Assembly: GCA_002497345.1 (NCBI GenBank)
Contig: DANS01000024.1
Location: 3,184 to 25,661 of the forward strand
Direction of reading: 5' to 3'
Length of the DNA stretch: 22,478 bases
DNA from: Thermoproteus sp. UBA157
GTDB lineage: Archaea; Thermoproteota; Thermoprotei; Thermoproteales; Thermoproteaceae
Both the position numbers and the translations under genes were made by a program. The notes beneath the pieces are model-generated. The model saw only the letters and a program-made list of their open reading frames with translations, ran no database searches and had not been told where the DNA came from. Shown one piece after another: positions 6,305 through 12,714 of the stretch (its first letter is position 1; each line of letters opens with the position of its first letter).

Positions 6305-6990
6305 GGCGTGGAGGTCGAACCGCTGGAAGGATCGTGGGCTAGAGATGGCGCCGGGGTTAAGCCGTACTGGATCTTCGGGGATCCGATAATTGCCGAATAG
6401 CTCCGTTCTGCTTATCGACTATTTCGGCTCGCGGCATCCCCACGGATATCTAGCCGTCTTCGGCATCCGCGTAGGGGGATGTGGATGATATGATTATAAG
6501 GGCATCTTGACGCTCGGCGAATTCTAATGGATGGGCGCAAGCTCCGGCATATTCGAGACGTCCAAGCCCTCTAGGTAAGACCCGGATGCGCCAAAGTTCC
6601 GATCACGGATTAGCCGGAGAGGTCGAAGATGCCGGATTTCTTCAGGAATAGAGGAATTCTGCGCCTCGGCTGATTACGGACGAAGGCGCCGTGTCGGGCT
6701 TGCGTCGGGGAAGACGATGAGAGCTTGGATCCGGCGCCATCTGGGAGCCCATTGGTCCGCCCATTTCGATCGTCTATATAGATGTGGAGATCCGAGGATG
6801 TGGGGCCCAACTACGAGATGATCGCCAGCGAATAGCGTTTAGAGGCCATACGCCTTGTGGTGGCTACATCACCAAGGGATTTGTTCTCCAAACGTCTGGA
6901 GGAGGGCGCCTTGGAGCTCTAGGCGGGAGGGGTCGAGGGCGCCTATATAGAAGACCTAGATCTTCGCGCTGAAGAGTTTTATAGATCCCC
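6305..6990 (+). pseudogene. Degenerate region, probable 3' remnants of the fumarase gene
   Basis: No intact gene is present. Two islands resemble the FumC C-terminus. The first, at 6531-6575, reads MGASSGIFETSKPSR, comparable to the FumC MGGASGNFELNVFRP segment. The second, from about 6803, reads NYEMIASE, TAG, RLEAIRLVVATSPRDLFSKR, LEEGALEL, TAG, AGGVEGAYIEDLDLRAEEFY, comparable to PNRERI, LMLVTAL, KEGLTL and the final YLSEAEFD region. A weaker echo is GIEEFC near 6647-6664. Two in-frame TAG codons (6833, 6920) interrupt the last island. The 6305-6400 part (KPYWIFGDPIIAE) is unidentified. If the reading is right, the middle of fumC (about 180 codons) is missing and the peroxiredoxin piece stands in its place. 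Confidence 0.5.
6976..6984 (+). promoter_or_regulatory. TATA element of the RNase H-fold gene
   Basis: The element gttttatag is centred about 24 nt before the TTG at 7004. It arises within the degenerate upstream sequence. Confidence 0.6.
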
Positions 6991-7003
6991 GGTATGTTCG
7001 GCG

Positions 7004-7549
7004 TTGGAGTTGGGCTTTGTGGGGCGTCGGCGTTGTTTCGAGGAGGCGCGGAGGTACGCCTTCGCCCTAGCCTACGGCCCCGGAGCGATCACGTTGGTCG
7101 ACGCCGCGCTGGGAGGAGGGGGTATTCCCATAAATTGCGGGGATCTCCCCCTGGAGCTCTTCTCAAAGCTCAGCTCGGCGCTCCCGGGCGCCCATATAGG
7201 CGTCGACCTAGGCGCGGCTAAGAACGGCTTGGTGATGGTCTGGCGCGGCCACCCCCTACTCCACGCCGTGGTTCCAGCCGATACGTTGAGGAGGATACTG
7301 GCCTCCGTGAGCGGAATAGCCGAGGTGGCCGTCGGCGCATCGCCCTACGTCGACCCCTCGCCGATTTTCGAGGAGCTCTCGAGGCTCTGCGGCTCCGTCA
7401 AGGTGAAGCTGGTGGACGAGCGGAGGGCATCGCTGGGCAGATACTGGCTCTGGCGGAAGTACCCCGAGCTCTCCGAGGACGAGGTGGACGCCTTGAGCTT
7501 CGTGCTCTCGCCAGGTATAGCACTGGATATATGCCGCCAACCTTTATAA
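7004..7549 (+). CDS. Putative RNase H-fold (RuvC/YqgF-like) protein
   Basis: 181 residues. After an N-terminal region of about 65 residues of unknown type comes GVDLGAAKNGLVMVW (about 66-80), like the first strand of RNase H-fold resolvases with a catalytic Asp in GxDxG. Then come a VGASP turn (about 110), VKLVDERRASLGRYW (about 133-147) recalling the YqgF/RuvC DER strand, and a closing SEDEVDALSF (about 156-165) that supplies the final acidic residues. The spacing of acidic motifs fits a Holliday-junction resolvase-like nuclease. The start is TTG at 7004, 24 nt after a TATA element; another TTG lies at 7010. The upstream in-frame sequence belongs to the degenerate region. Nuclease activity is inferred, not shown. 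Confidence 0.6.
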   Translation: MELGFVGRRRCFEEARRYAFALAYGPGAITLVDAALGGGGIPINCGDLPLELFSKLSSALPGAHIGVDLGAAKNGLVMVWRGHPLLHAVVPADTLRRILASVSGIAEVAVGASPYVDPSPIFEELSRLCGSVKVKLVDERRASLGRYWLWRKYPELSEDEVDALSFVLSPGIALDICRQPL

Positions 7550-7550
7550 C
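7542..7550 (+). promoter_or_regulatory. TATA element of the small zinc-ribbon gene
   Basis: The element ctttataac is centred about 25 nt before the GTG at 7570 and overlaps the end of the previous gene. It decides the start of the next gene in favour of 7570 rather than the ATG at 7531. Confidence 0.65.
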
Positions 7551-7569
7551 GGGCTATTGTGAATATAGC

Positions 7570-7737
7570 GTGTATGTAGTGAGGTGCTTAAGCTGCGGCT
7601 TTGAGCTCTACAAGGGTCCGGAGCCCAAGACCGTCGAGGCCGTCGCCAAGATGTGGGGCGGCTACTGCCCCAAATGCCTATCCCCGATAGAGCGCAAGCC
7701 CGTCAAGATCGCCCTGAAGCTCGTGGCAAAACGATAA
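7570..7737 (+). CDS. Small zinc-ribbon protein
   Basis: 55 residues beginning MYVVRCLSCGFELYKG, with a second knuckle YCPKCLSPIERKP. The two CxxC pairs, about 27 residues apart, form a zinc ribbon, and the C-terminal tail is basic (KIALKLVAKR). I chose the GTG at 7570 because a TATA element lies 25 nt upstream and because the alternative ATG (7531) would overlap the previous gene by 19 nt and add 13 residues unlike a zinc ribbon start. Such short proteins in archaea often associate with transcription or translation machinery; no specific function can be assigned. The TATA element of aglB overlaps its stop codon. Confidence 0.8.
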   Translation: MYVVRCLSCGFELYKGPEPKTVEAVAKMWGGYCPKCLSPIERKPVKIALKLVAKR

Positions 7738-7741
7738 ATAG
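7732..7741 (+). promoter_or_regulatory. TATA element of aglB
   Basis: The element cgataaatag includes the TAA stop of the preceding gene and is centred about 23 nt before the ATG at 7760. Confidence 0.6.
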
Positions 7742-7759
7742 ACCCCTGTCCCGCCCCTC

Positions 7760-10075
7760 ATGGCCGAGGGGGAGAATCGCTTGTGGACAGGCGTGTTGAT
7801 CAGCGGCCTCGTCGCTGCCTTCGCCATGGCGCTCTACTTCCGCATGTACAGGGTCTATTACTGGGGCTGGTGGATAGACGAGTTCGATCCCTACGTGAGG
7901 TACTACTTGGCCCTCTACACGCTCCAGCACGGCATATCTTGGTGGTTCAAGGGGGCGTACTTCCCCGACTTCTGGTACCCGTGGGGGGTCGACTGGGCCA
8001 GGGTCTTGATCCCCGGCGTGTCCCTCTACGGCCTCTCTGTGTACTTCTTGCTCAAGCCCTTCGGCTTCGACCTATGGCGTGCCGTCATAGTGGCGCCTGC
8101 TCTCTACAACGCGCTCGCCGTGTTCACTATGTACTACTTCGTATCCAGGTTCTCGGACAAAAAGGCGGCGCTTCTCGCGGCGCTCCTCACGGCGATAGCC
8201 CCCACTTATCTGCAGAGGGGATTCGGCGGCTGGTTCGACGACGAGGCGCTGACCCTGTTCCTCGCCCCGCTGGGCCTAGGCCTCTTGATCGAGGCGCTCA
8301 AGAAGAGGCCGGTCCTCTACGGAGTTTTGGGCACCGTCGCCATAGGGTTCGTGGCTTGGACGTGGGGAGCCCAATTTTACATATGGAACCTAGTGGGCCT
8401 TTCTGCGATGGTTCTAGTGGCCTACGCCGTGTTGAGGCACGCGCAGGGCATATCGCCGGGCTTCTCCACAAGGAACTTGGTTGTTTCATACGCTATCTTC
8501 TACTTCCTCTTCGCCGCGTTCGAATCTGCCGTCTTGAGATACGGGCCCCACACGCTCCGCTCCATCTACAACTTCATACCCACGCTGGCCTTAATAACCG
8601 TGCTGGGCTACTACGTGCTGGAGACGAGGGTGGGCCTCGCGAGGTCCTATAGGTTTATCAAGAGGTTCGCCTGGGCCATCGCGGCCGTCGTCGCCCTCGT
8701 GGCCGCCTCGATACCGATTCTGGCCTACTTCCACGTCATTTCGGGCAAGTTCCTCGCCACCATATTGCCCTTCGGCAGATCGGCCATAGTGCAGAGCGTG
8801 GCTGAGCACAGCTACTCCACGTTCCAGCTGGAGCTGGGGTCCTACGGGCCGGTCATACCGTTCATAATCGCGTCGGTGCCGTTCTTGACGAGCCCCTACG
8901 CCCTCCCCCTGCTGGCCTATTTGGTCACCGGCAGCTACACGGCTGTGACCGAAGTGCGCTTGCTCATACTCGTGGCGCCCGCCGCTGTGGCGGCTACCGC
9001 CGTGGGCATGGCCCAGCTCCTCAAGATCAAGCGGTTCGGGTGGGCCGTGGCGCTGATGGCCGTGGCCTCTACGGCCATGTTCGTGGCGCTCGGCTGGGGC
9101 ACGGCCACGGCGCCGCAACAAATCGTCGTCTCGGCCACCGCAGGCCCCTCGGTCCCCAGCTCCGACTGGCTAGACGCCCTCATGTGGATGGCTACTAGGC
9201 TACCGCCGAATGCGTCGGTCGCCGAGTGGTGGGACTACGGCTACTGGGTAAGCATATTGGGCAATCGCCCTAGCCTCGCCGACAACTCGACAATCAACTC
9301 GACGCAGATAGGCACTATAGGCTTGGCGTTCATGTCGCCGGCGCGGATCGGCATCGAGATATTGTCGAAGGACCTCAAGACCCACTACATCGTCGTCTTT
9401 ATGCCGTGGACGGCGCTGTGCGCCAACCCCAGCTACAGCCAGTACGGTCTCTGGAGCAACAAGTTTGTCCCAATCGGCAACAACACGGGCTGGTTCGCCC
9501 TTCCGTTCTGCACCCTGGTGCCTGAGATACCCGCAGGGGGCGACTTCTTGAAGAGCTACTGGATGGCCCAAATAGCCAACCAAGTCTTCGGCAACGACGT
9601 CGTGAAGTTCGGCCTGCCCGCCGATTACGCCCAATACCTCGCCGACCCCTTCGGGTACTTCTTCACCGGAGCCTCGCAGACAGGCCCCTACTTCGCCGTG
9701 GGCGCCCAGTACTTGATAGTCCCGTTGAACCTCACCGCCTTGCTCTACACCATGTTGTTCAACACACAGAGGATATACTGGATGTGGACCACGTACCTCT
9801 ATCCCACGTGGATATTCGCCGGAGTTCCCGCTTATAATATAATCACTGGCAACGAGACCTATCTGCCGTGGGACGTCTACTACAACTACGCCAAAATACC
9901 GCCGCAGAACCAAGTGATCGTGGGCTCGCTCTGCACCGTCTCGTCGGCGGGCTTCTGCTACCCAATTGCCGGCCTCAACAGCACTGGGCTCTCAACGGTA
10001 TCCCTCCCGCCCAATCTGAGGCTGATCTACGTCTCCAAGCCGTACGGCTGGGTCGTCGTGTACCAAATAACCTAA
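7760..10075 (+). CDS. aglB: Oligosaccharyltransferase AglB (STT3 family)
   Basis: 771 residues. It transfers a lipid-linked glycan to Asn in Asn-X-Ser/Thr sequons on the outer face of the membrane. The N-terminal half has about a dozen membrane segments. The first catalytic loop carries DEFDPYVRYY (D43 is the likely metal/acceptor Asp). The second acidic motif, GWFDDEALTLF, is near residues 157-166. The soluble C-terminal domain holds the family hallmark WWDYG (about 489-493) in SVAEWWDYGYWVSILG, followed by several sequons of its own (NSTINST, NNT, NLT, NET, NST). The length fits the shorter crenarchaeal forms. Its own TATA element gives a leaderless ATG start. The gene lies between zinc-ribbon and translation-factor genes with no glycosyltransferases adjacent. 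Family certain. Confidence 0.95.
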   Translation: MAEGENRLWTGVLISGLVAAFAMALYFRMYRVYYWGWWIDEFDPYVRYYLALYTLQHGISWWFKGAYFPDFWYPWGVDWARVLIPGVSLYGLSVYFLLKPFGFDLWRAVIVAPALYNALAVFTMYYFVSRFSDKKAALLAALLTAIAPTYLQRGFGGWFDDEALTLFLAPLGLGLLIEALKKRPVLYGVLGTVAIGFVAWTWGAQFYIWNLVGLSAMVLVAYAVLRHAQGISPGFSTRNLVVSYAIFYFLFAAFESAVLRYGPHTLRSIYNFIPTLALITVLGYYVLETRVGLARSYRFIKRFAWAIAAVVALVAASIPILAYFHVISGKFLATILPFGRSAIVQSVAEHSYSTFQLELGSYGPVIPFIIASVPFLTSPYALPLLAYLVTGSYTAVTEVRLLILVAPAAVAATAVGMAQLLKIKRFGWAVALMAVASTAMFVALGWGTATAPQQIVVSATAGPSVPSSDWLDALMWMATRLPPNASVAEWWDYGYWVSILGNRPSLADNSTINSTQIGTIGLAFMSPARIGIEILSKDLKTHYIVVFMPWTALCANPSYSQYGLWSNKFVPIGNNTGWFALPFCTLVPEIPAGGDFLKSYWMAQIANQVFGNDVVKFGLPADYAQYLADPFGYFFTGASQTGPYFAVGAQYLIVPLNLTALLYTMLFNTQRIYWMWTTYLYPTWIFAGVPAYNIITGNETYLPWDVYYNYAKIPPQNQVIVGSLCTVSSAGFCYPIAGLNSTGLSTVSLPPNLRLIYVSKPYGWVVVYQIT

Positions 10076-10085
10076 AGTTTATAAC
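10076..10085 (+). promoter_or_regulatory. TATA element of the aIF2-alpha/nop10 operon
   Basis: The element agtttataac begins right after the aglB stop codon and is centred about 24 nt before the ATG at 10105. It supports that start over any upstream extension. Confidence 0.7.
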
Positions 10086-10104
10086 TCAGCAAAGCGGGCC
10101 GGGC

Positions 10105-10902
10105 ATGAGGTTGGCCCGGAAGGATCTCCCCGACGTGGGAGAGTTCGTCATAGGCACCGTCAAGAAGATAGCGGAGCACGGCGCTTACGTGTTTCTTGAC
10201 GAGTACGAGGTCGAGGCCTTCGCTCCCACGCAGGAGATAGTCCAGTCCTGGTTCCACAGCATAAGGGAGTACATCAAGGAGGGCCAGAAGGCCGTGTTCA
10301 AAGTCACGTCTGTTAACCCGAAGATGAGGGTAGTGGAGGTCTCCCTCAGGAAAGTCAGGGAGCAAGACAAGGAGAAGAAGCTCCTCCAGTGGCGGAGGGA
10401 GCTGAGGGCCTATAAGCTCCTCGAGTTGGCTGCCTCGAGGGCGGGCTTGCCTCAACAAGACGTGTTGAAGATTCTGTGGGCTCTGGAGGACGCCTTCGGG
10501 GATCCCCTCAAGGCCTTCGAGGAGGTCGTGAAGACAGGGCCCGAGATCTTGAAACCCCTCAACCTTCCGCCGCGCCTCGAGGAGGCCGTCGTGGAGATCG
10601 CCAGGCAACACGTGGAGCTTCCCGATGTGAGGATATCGGGCATCATAAAGGCGGTAAGCATAGAGGGAGACGGCGTGGAGAAAGTTCGCGAGGTCTTAAA
10701 GGCCGTCGAAGAGGCCGTGAGGAGGAAGTACCCCAACGTGGCCCTCAAGCTCTACGTCGTGGGCCCGCCCAGATATAGAATCGACCTGACCGGGAAGCTC
10801 CCCAAACAGCTCGAGGCGGCCTTCAACGAGGCCTCCCAGGCGTTGCAAGAAGCGGCTAAGAAGTACAAGGTCGTGGCGTCGATACAGCGCATCGAACAAT
10901 GA
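10105..10902 (+). CDS. eif2a: Translation initiation factor aIF2 subunit alpha
   Basis: 265 residues. It is part of the aIF2 alpha-beta-gamma complex that brings initiator tRNA to the ribosome. Domains in order are an S1/OB fold (about 8-85, GEFVIGTVKKIAEHGAYVFL), a helical domain (about 90-170), and the C-terminal alpha-beta domain (about 175-265, PDVRISGIIKAV and YRIDLTG) that binds the gamma subunit. The frame is open far upstream inside aglB, but the ATG at 10105 gives the family N-terminus (MRLARKDLPDVGEFVIG) and lies 24 nt from a TATA element. Its TGA overlaps the ATG of nop10 (ATGA), so the two are translationally coupled. This pairing is conserved in archaea. Confidence 0.96.
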   Translation: MRLARKDLPDVGEFVIGTVKKIAEHGAYVFLDEYEVEAFAPTQEIVQSWFHSIREYIKEGQKAVFKVTSVNPKMRVVEVSLRKVREQDKEKKLLQWRRELRAYKLLELAASRAGLPQQDVLKILWALEDAFGDPLKAFEEVVKTGPEILKPLNLPPRLEEAVVEIARQHVELPDVRISGIIKAVSIEGDGVEKVREVLKAVEEAVRRKYPNVALKLYVVGPPRYRIDLTGKLPKQLEAAFNEASQALQEAAKKYKVVASIQRIEQ

Positions 10903-11108
10903 GATCGCTCCTCAGACGTTGCGCGAGGTGCGGCGCCTACACGCTCAGGAAGGACGCTTGTCCCAAATGCGGCGGCCCCGTGGAGGTCCCCCACCCGCCC
11001 AAGTACAGCCCGGAGGACAAGTACCAGATCTATAGGATCAAGATGAAGGCGATGGCGGGCAAGCTACCTGTCCTCGAGGACACGAAGAAGGCGATACTGG
11101 CGAGTTGA
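10899..11108 (+). CDS. nop10: H/ACA ribonucleoprotein protein Nop10
   Basis: 69 residues. It is a core protein of the H/ACA guide RNP, with Cbf5, Gar1 and L7Ae, that makes pseudouridine in rRNA. The N-terminal zinc ribbon is visible as CARCGAYTLRKDACPKCG (about 8-25). The conserved linker PHPPKYSPEDKYQIYRIKMK (about 31-50) wraps Cbf5. The ATG overlaps the aIF2-alpha stop by 4 nt; the archaeal aIF2-alpha/nop10 pairing is well known. The length is typical of archaeal Nop10 or slightly longer at the C-terminus. No T tract follows at once, so where the transcript ends is not obvious. Confidence 0.95.
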   Translation: MRSLLRRCARCGAYTLRKDACPKCGGPVEVPHPPKYSPEDKYQIYRIKMKAMAGKLPVLEDTKKAILAS

Positions 11109-11225
11109 CCTAATATAATAGAAAGCACTGCGGACACAGAGGAACGTAAAGGAGGTCTAAAAGGGGTTTGCGAAAACGAGGCGGCCGCGCGATAAAAAAC
11201 GCCTAATGTATGGACGGCCTTCGCC

Positions 11226-11339
11226 TTAGACGCGCCCCCAGGAGACCAGCAAGCTCCATAGCGTCCTCGCGGCTTTTTCCCTGCATCTTGCCCTCTCCCG
11301 CGCGTCCGGTATTCCCTCGCAGATGTCGTCGATCGTCAT
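11226..11339 (-). CDS. Possible 37-residue gene of unknown function
   Basis: An ATG at 11339 opens a 37-codon frame ending in TAA (11226-11228). The peptide starts MTIDDICEGIPDARERARC and ends TLWSLLVSWGRV: a charged helix followed by a hydrophobic tail. What makes it credible is a strong TATA element (11360-11370) centred 25 nt upstream, the same spacing used by the confirmed genes here, with a 14-bp palindrome just beyond it. It could be an intact mini-protein, a remnant of a longer gene, or chance. No family recognised. Confidence 0.4.
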   Translation of the reverse strand: MTIDDICEGIPDARERARCREKAARTLWSLLVSWGRV

Positions 11340-11359
11340 GTGAACGCTTTGAGATATGG

Positions 11360-11370
11360 CTATAAAAACC
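11360..11370 (-). promoter_or_regulatory. TATA element of the 37-codon reading frame
   Basis: The plus-strand sequence ctataaaaacc reads ggtttttatag on the minus strand, centred 25 nt before the ATG at 11339. It is abutted upstream by the palindrome at 11372-11385. Confidence 0.5.
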
Positions 11371-11371
11371 T

Positions 11372-11385
11372 TTTGCTTAAGCAAA
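11372..11385. promoter_or_regulatory. 14-bp perfect palindrome, candidate operator
   Basis: The sequence tttgcttaagcaaa is perfectly self-complementary. It lies 1 nt beyond the TATA element at 11360-11370, where a regulator would compete with or assist TFB. Binding by a dimeric HTH protein is an inference. Confidence 0.45.
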
Positions 11386-11443
11386 GATATATTCAATCAT
11401 AGATAGGGAATTACATGTTTTTAATTATAAAGTCCCTTGTTTT

Positions 11444-11465
11444 TATATCTAGGAAACGAGATATA
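11444..11465. repeat. Inverted repeat, 7-bp arms
   Basis: Arms tatatct (11444-11450) and agatata (11459-11465) are exact reverse complements around an 8-nt loop (aggaaacg). It could form a weak AT-rich hairpin on either strand, or be a protein site. It lies 55 nt beyond the nagA stop and so could be read by nagA read-through transcripts. Confidence 0.4.
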
Positions 11466-11520
11466 GATGAAAGTATTCTCCTTACTTCATATACATCGAT
11501 GAGACTTACCTAAATTACAC

Positions 11521-12630
11521 TCACGTTATACTCCAGAGGAGTTGTCCCTCAACGAGCGTGGCGATCGGCTTAATACCCTTATCCATCACCGCTATGTCGG
11601 CGCGGCACCCCGGCCTTAAGCATCCCAGATCGAGCATCCCCAACGACTCGGCGGGCGTGCGAGAGGCGACGGCCAGAGCCGTCTCCAGCCTTACGCCGAT
11701 CTGAACGAGGCTCCTCACGATGCCGTCGAGCGTCGAGGCCCCGCCCGCGATGGTGCCGTCGGGGAGGACGGCCCTCCCGCTCGACACGAGGACCTCTTGG
11801 TCGCCCAGCTCGTAGACCCCATCGCCGAGGCCCGCGGCGGCTATCGAGTCCGTCACCGCCACGGCGCGCCTCGGGCCCGCCAGCGATAGGACGAGCTTCA
11901 CGGCCTCGGGCGATAGGTGGACCAGATCCGCTATGAACTCTACGTAGACGTGCTCGGACTCGAGGAGAGCGAGCGCAGCGCCGGGCTCTCTGTGGTGGAA
12001 GCCCCTCATGGCGTTGAAGATGTGGGTGGCCCGCGAGGCGCCCAGCGCCACGGCCCTCTTCGTAGTGGCGTAGTCCGCGTCCGTGTGGCCGACGCTGGGG
12101 ATCGTCCCGGCCAGCGAGAGGCGCTTCACGAGGTCCATGCCGCCGTCAACCTCAGGGGCCAGCGTCATCGCGCGCAAGACGCCGGAGCCTATATATGCCT
12201 CGACCTCGTCTGGGTCGGGCCTCCTTATGTGGGCGGGGTTCTGGGCCCCCCTCTTCGCTGGGTTTATGTAGGGGCCCTCCATGTGGAGGCCCAGGACCTT
12301 CGCCCCTCCTCCGGCGTAATTCTTCACGGCCTCCACCGCCCTCTCCAGGACCGGCCTGGGCGCAGAGACCGTGGTGGGCAGGAACGCGGTTACGCCGTAT
12401 TTCAAATACGCGGAGGCCAGCTCCCTCAACCTATGCGGCGAACTCGTGAAGTCTATGCCGCAACAGCCGTGGGTGTGGGTATCGATGAGCCCCGGCGCCG
12501 CTATGTATCCTCTGAAGTCCACGTCGTAGGGACCGGAGGTTATGTCCACCACGCGGCCGCCCTCCACAATCAACACGGCGTCGTGAACCGCCTCGTACGG
12601 GGTGTATATAACGTCGAACCTAATCCTCAT
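11521..12630 (-). CDS. nagA: N-acetylglucosamine-6-phosphate deacetylase
   Basis: 369 residues, the usual length. It removes acetate from GlcNAc-6-phosphate, giving glucosamine-6-phosphate, in amino-sugar salvage. This is an amidohydrolase-fold enzyme. Visible sites are DTHTHG (His52, His54), HMEGPY (Glu118, the family metal ligand), GHTDADY (His182), THIFNAMR (His203) and VTDSIAAAG (Asp261, catalytic). The order and spacing match NagA rather than adenine deaminase or dihydroorotase. No TATA element lies 25 nt before the ATG at 12630; the 84-nt spacer upstream is GC-rich, so nagA is probably cotranscribed with the alpha-mannosidase gene. No glucosamine-6-phosphate deaminase or GlcNAc kinase is seen in the window. 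Confidence 0.92.
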   Translation of the reverse strand: MRIRFDVIYTPYEAVHDAVLIVEGGRVVDITSGPYDVDFRGYIAAPGLIDTHTHGCCGIDFTSSPHRLRELASAYLKYGVTAFLPTTVSAPRPVLERAVEAVKNYAGGGAKVLGLHMEGPYINPAKRGAQNPAHIRRPDPDEVEAYIGSGVLRAMTLAPEVDGGMDLVKRLSLAGTIPSVGHTDADYATTKRAVALGASRATHIFNAMRGFHHREPGAALALLESEHVYVEFIADLVHLSPEAVKLVLSLAGPRRAVAVTDSIAAAGLGDGVYELGDQEVLVSSGRAVLPDGTIAGGASTLDGIVRSLVQIGVRLETALAVASRTPAESLGMLDLGCLRPGCRADIAVMDKGIKPIATLVEGQLLWSIT

Positions 12631-12660
12631 GATGCGCCGCTGCGAGGGAGCTCCCGCTCA

Positions 12661-12686
12661 CCGCGGCCCCTCCGGGCCTCTCGCGG
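12661..12686 (-). other. GC-rich hairpin in the mannosidase-nagA spacer
   Basis: Outer arms ccgcg (12661-12665) and cgcgg (12682-12686) enclose an inner gccc-ctcc-gggc stem-loop. A nearby gggagctccc palindrome (12646-12655) adds structure. There is no T tract, so it is unlikely to be a terminator. It may stabilise the mRNA or tune nagA translation. Confidence 0.35.
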
Positions 12687-12714
12687 AGCGAGGGCCGTCA
12701 TGTGTTGGCCACAG

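Larger units (their letters stand above)
11109..11520. other. AT-rich spacer of about 410 nt
   Basis: This is the longest spacer without a long reading frame apart from the pseudogene block. 11109-11225 holds no feature I can name. 11226-11370 carries a possible 37-codon gene on the minus strand with a TATA element. 11372-11520 is strikingly AT-rich compared with its neighbours and holds a 14-bp palindrome (11372-11385) and an inverted repeat (11444-11465). No tRNA, convincing C/D-box motif pair or terminator was found. The AT bias may mark an old insertion or a multi-signal regulatory region. Confidence 0.5.

Noticed and set aside
7531..7569. Earlier ATG start for the small zinc-ribbon protein
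   Set aside because: It overlaps the preceding gene and its TATA element would lie inside the coding region; GTG at 7570 fits the promoter spacing.
9868..10104. Upstream extension of the aIF2-alpha frame
   Set aside because: It overlaps the end of aglB, has no similarity to the factor, and the TATA element at 10076-10085 fits the ATG at 10105.
11440..11520. C/D-box guide RNA (gatga motifs near 11466 and 11500)
   Set aside because: GATGA-like motifs occur but no properly spaced D box (CTGA) follows on the same strand.
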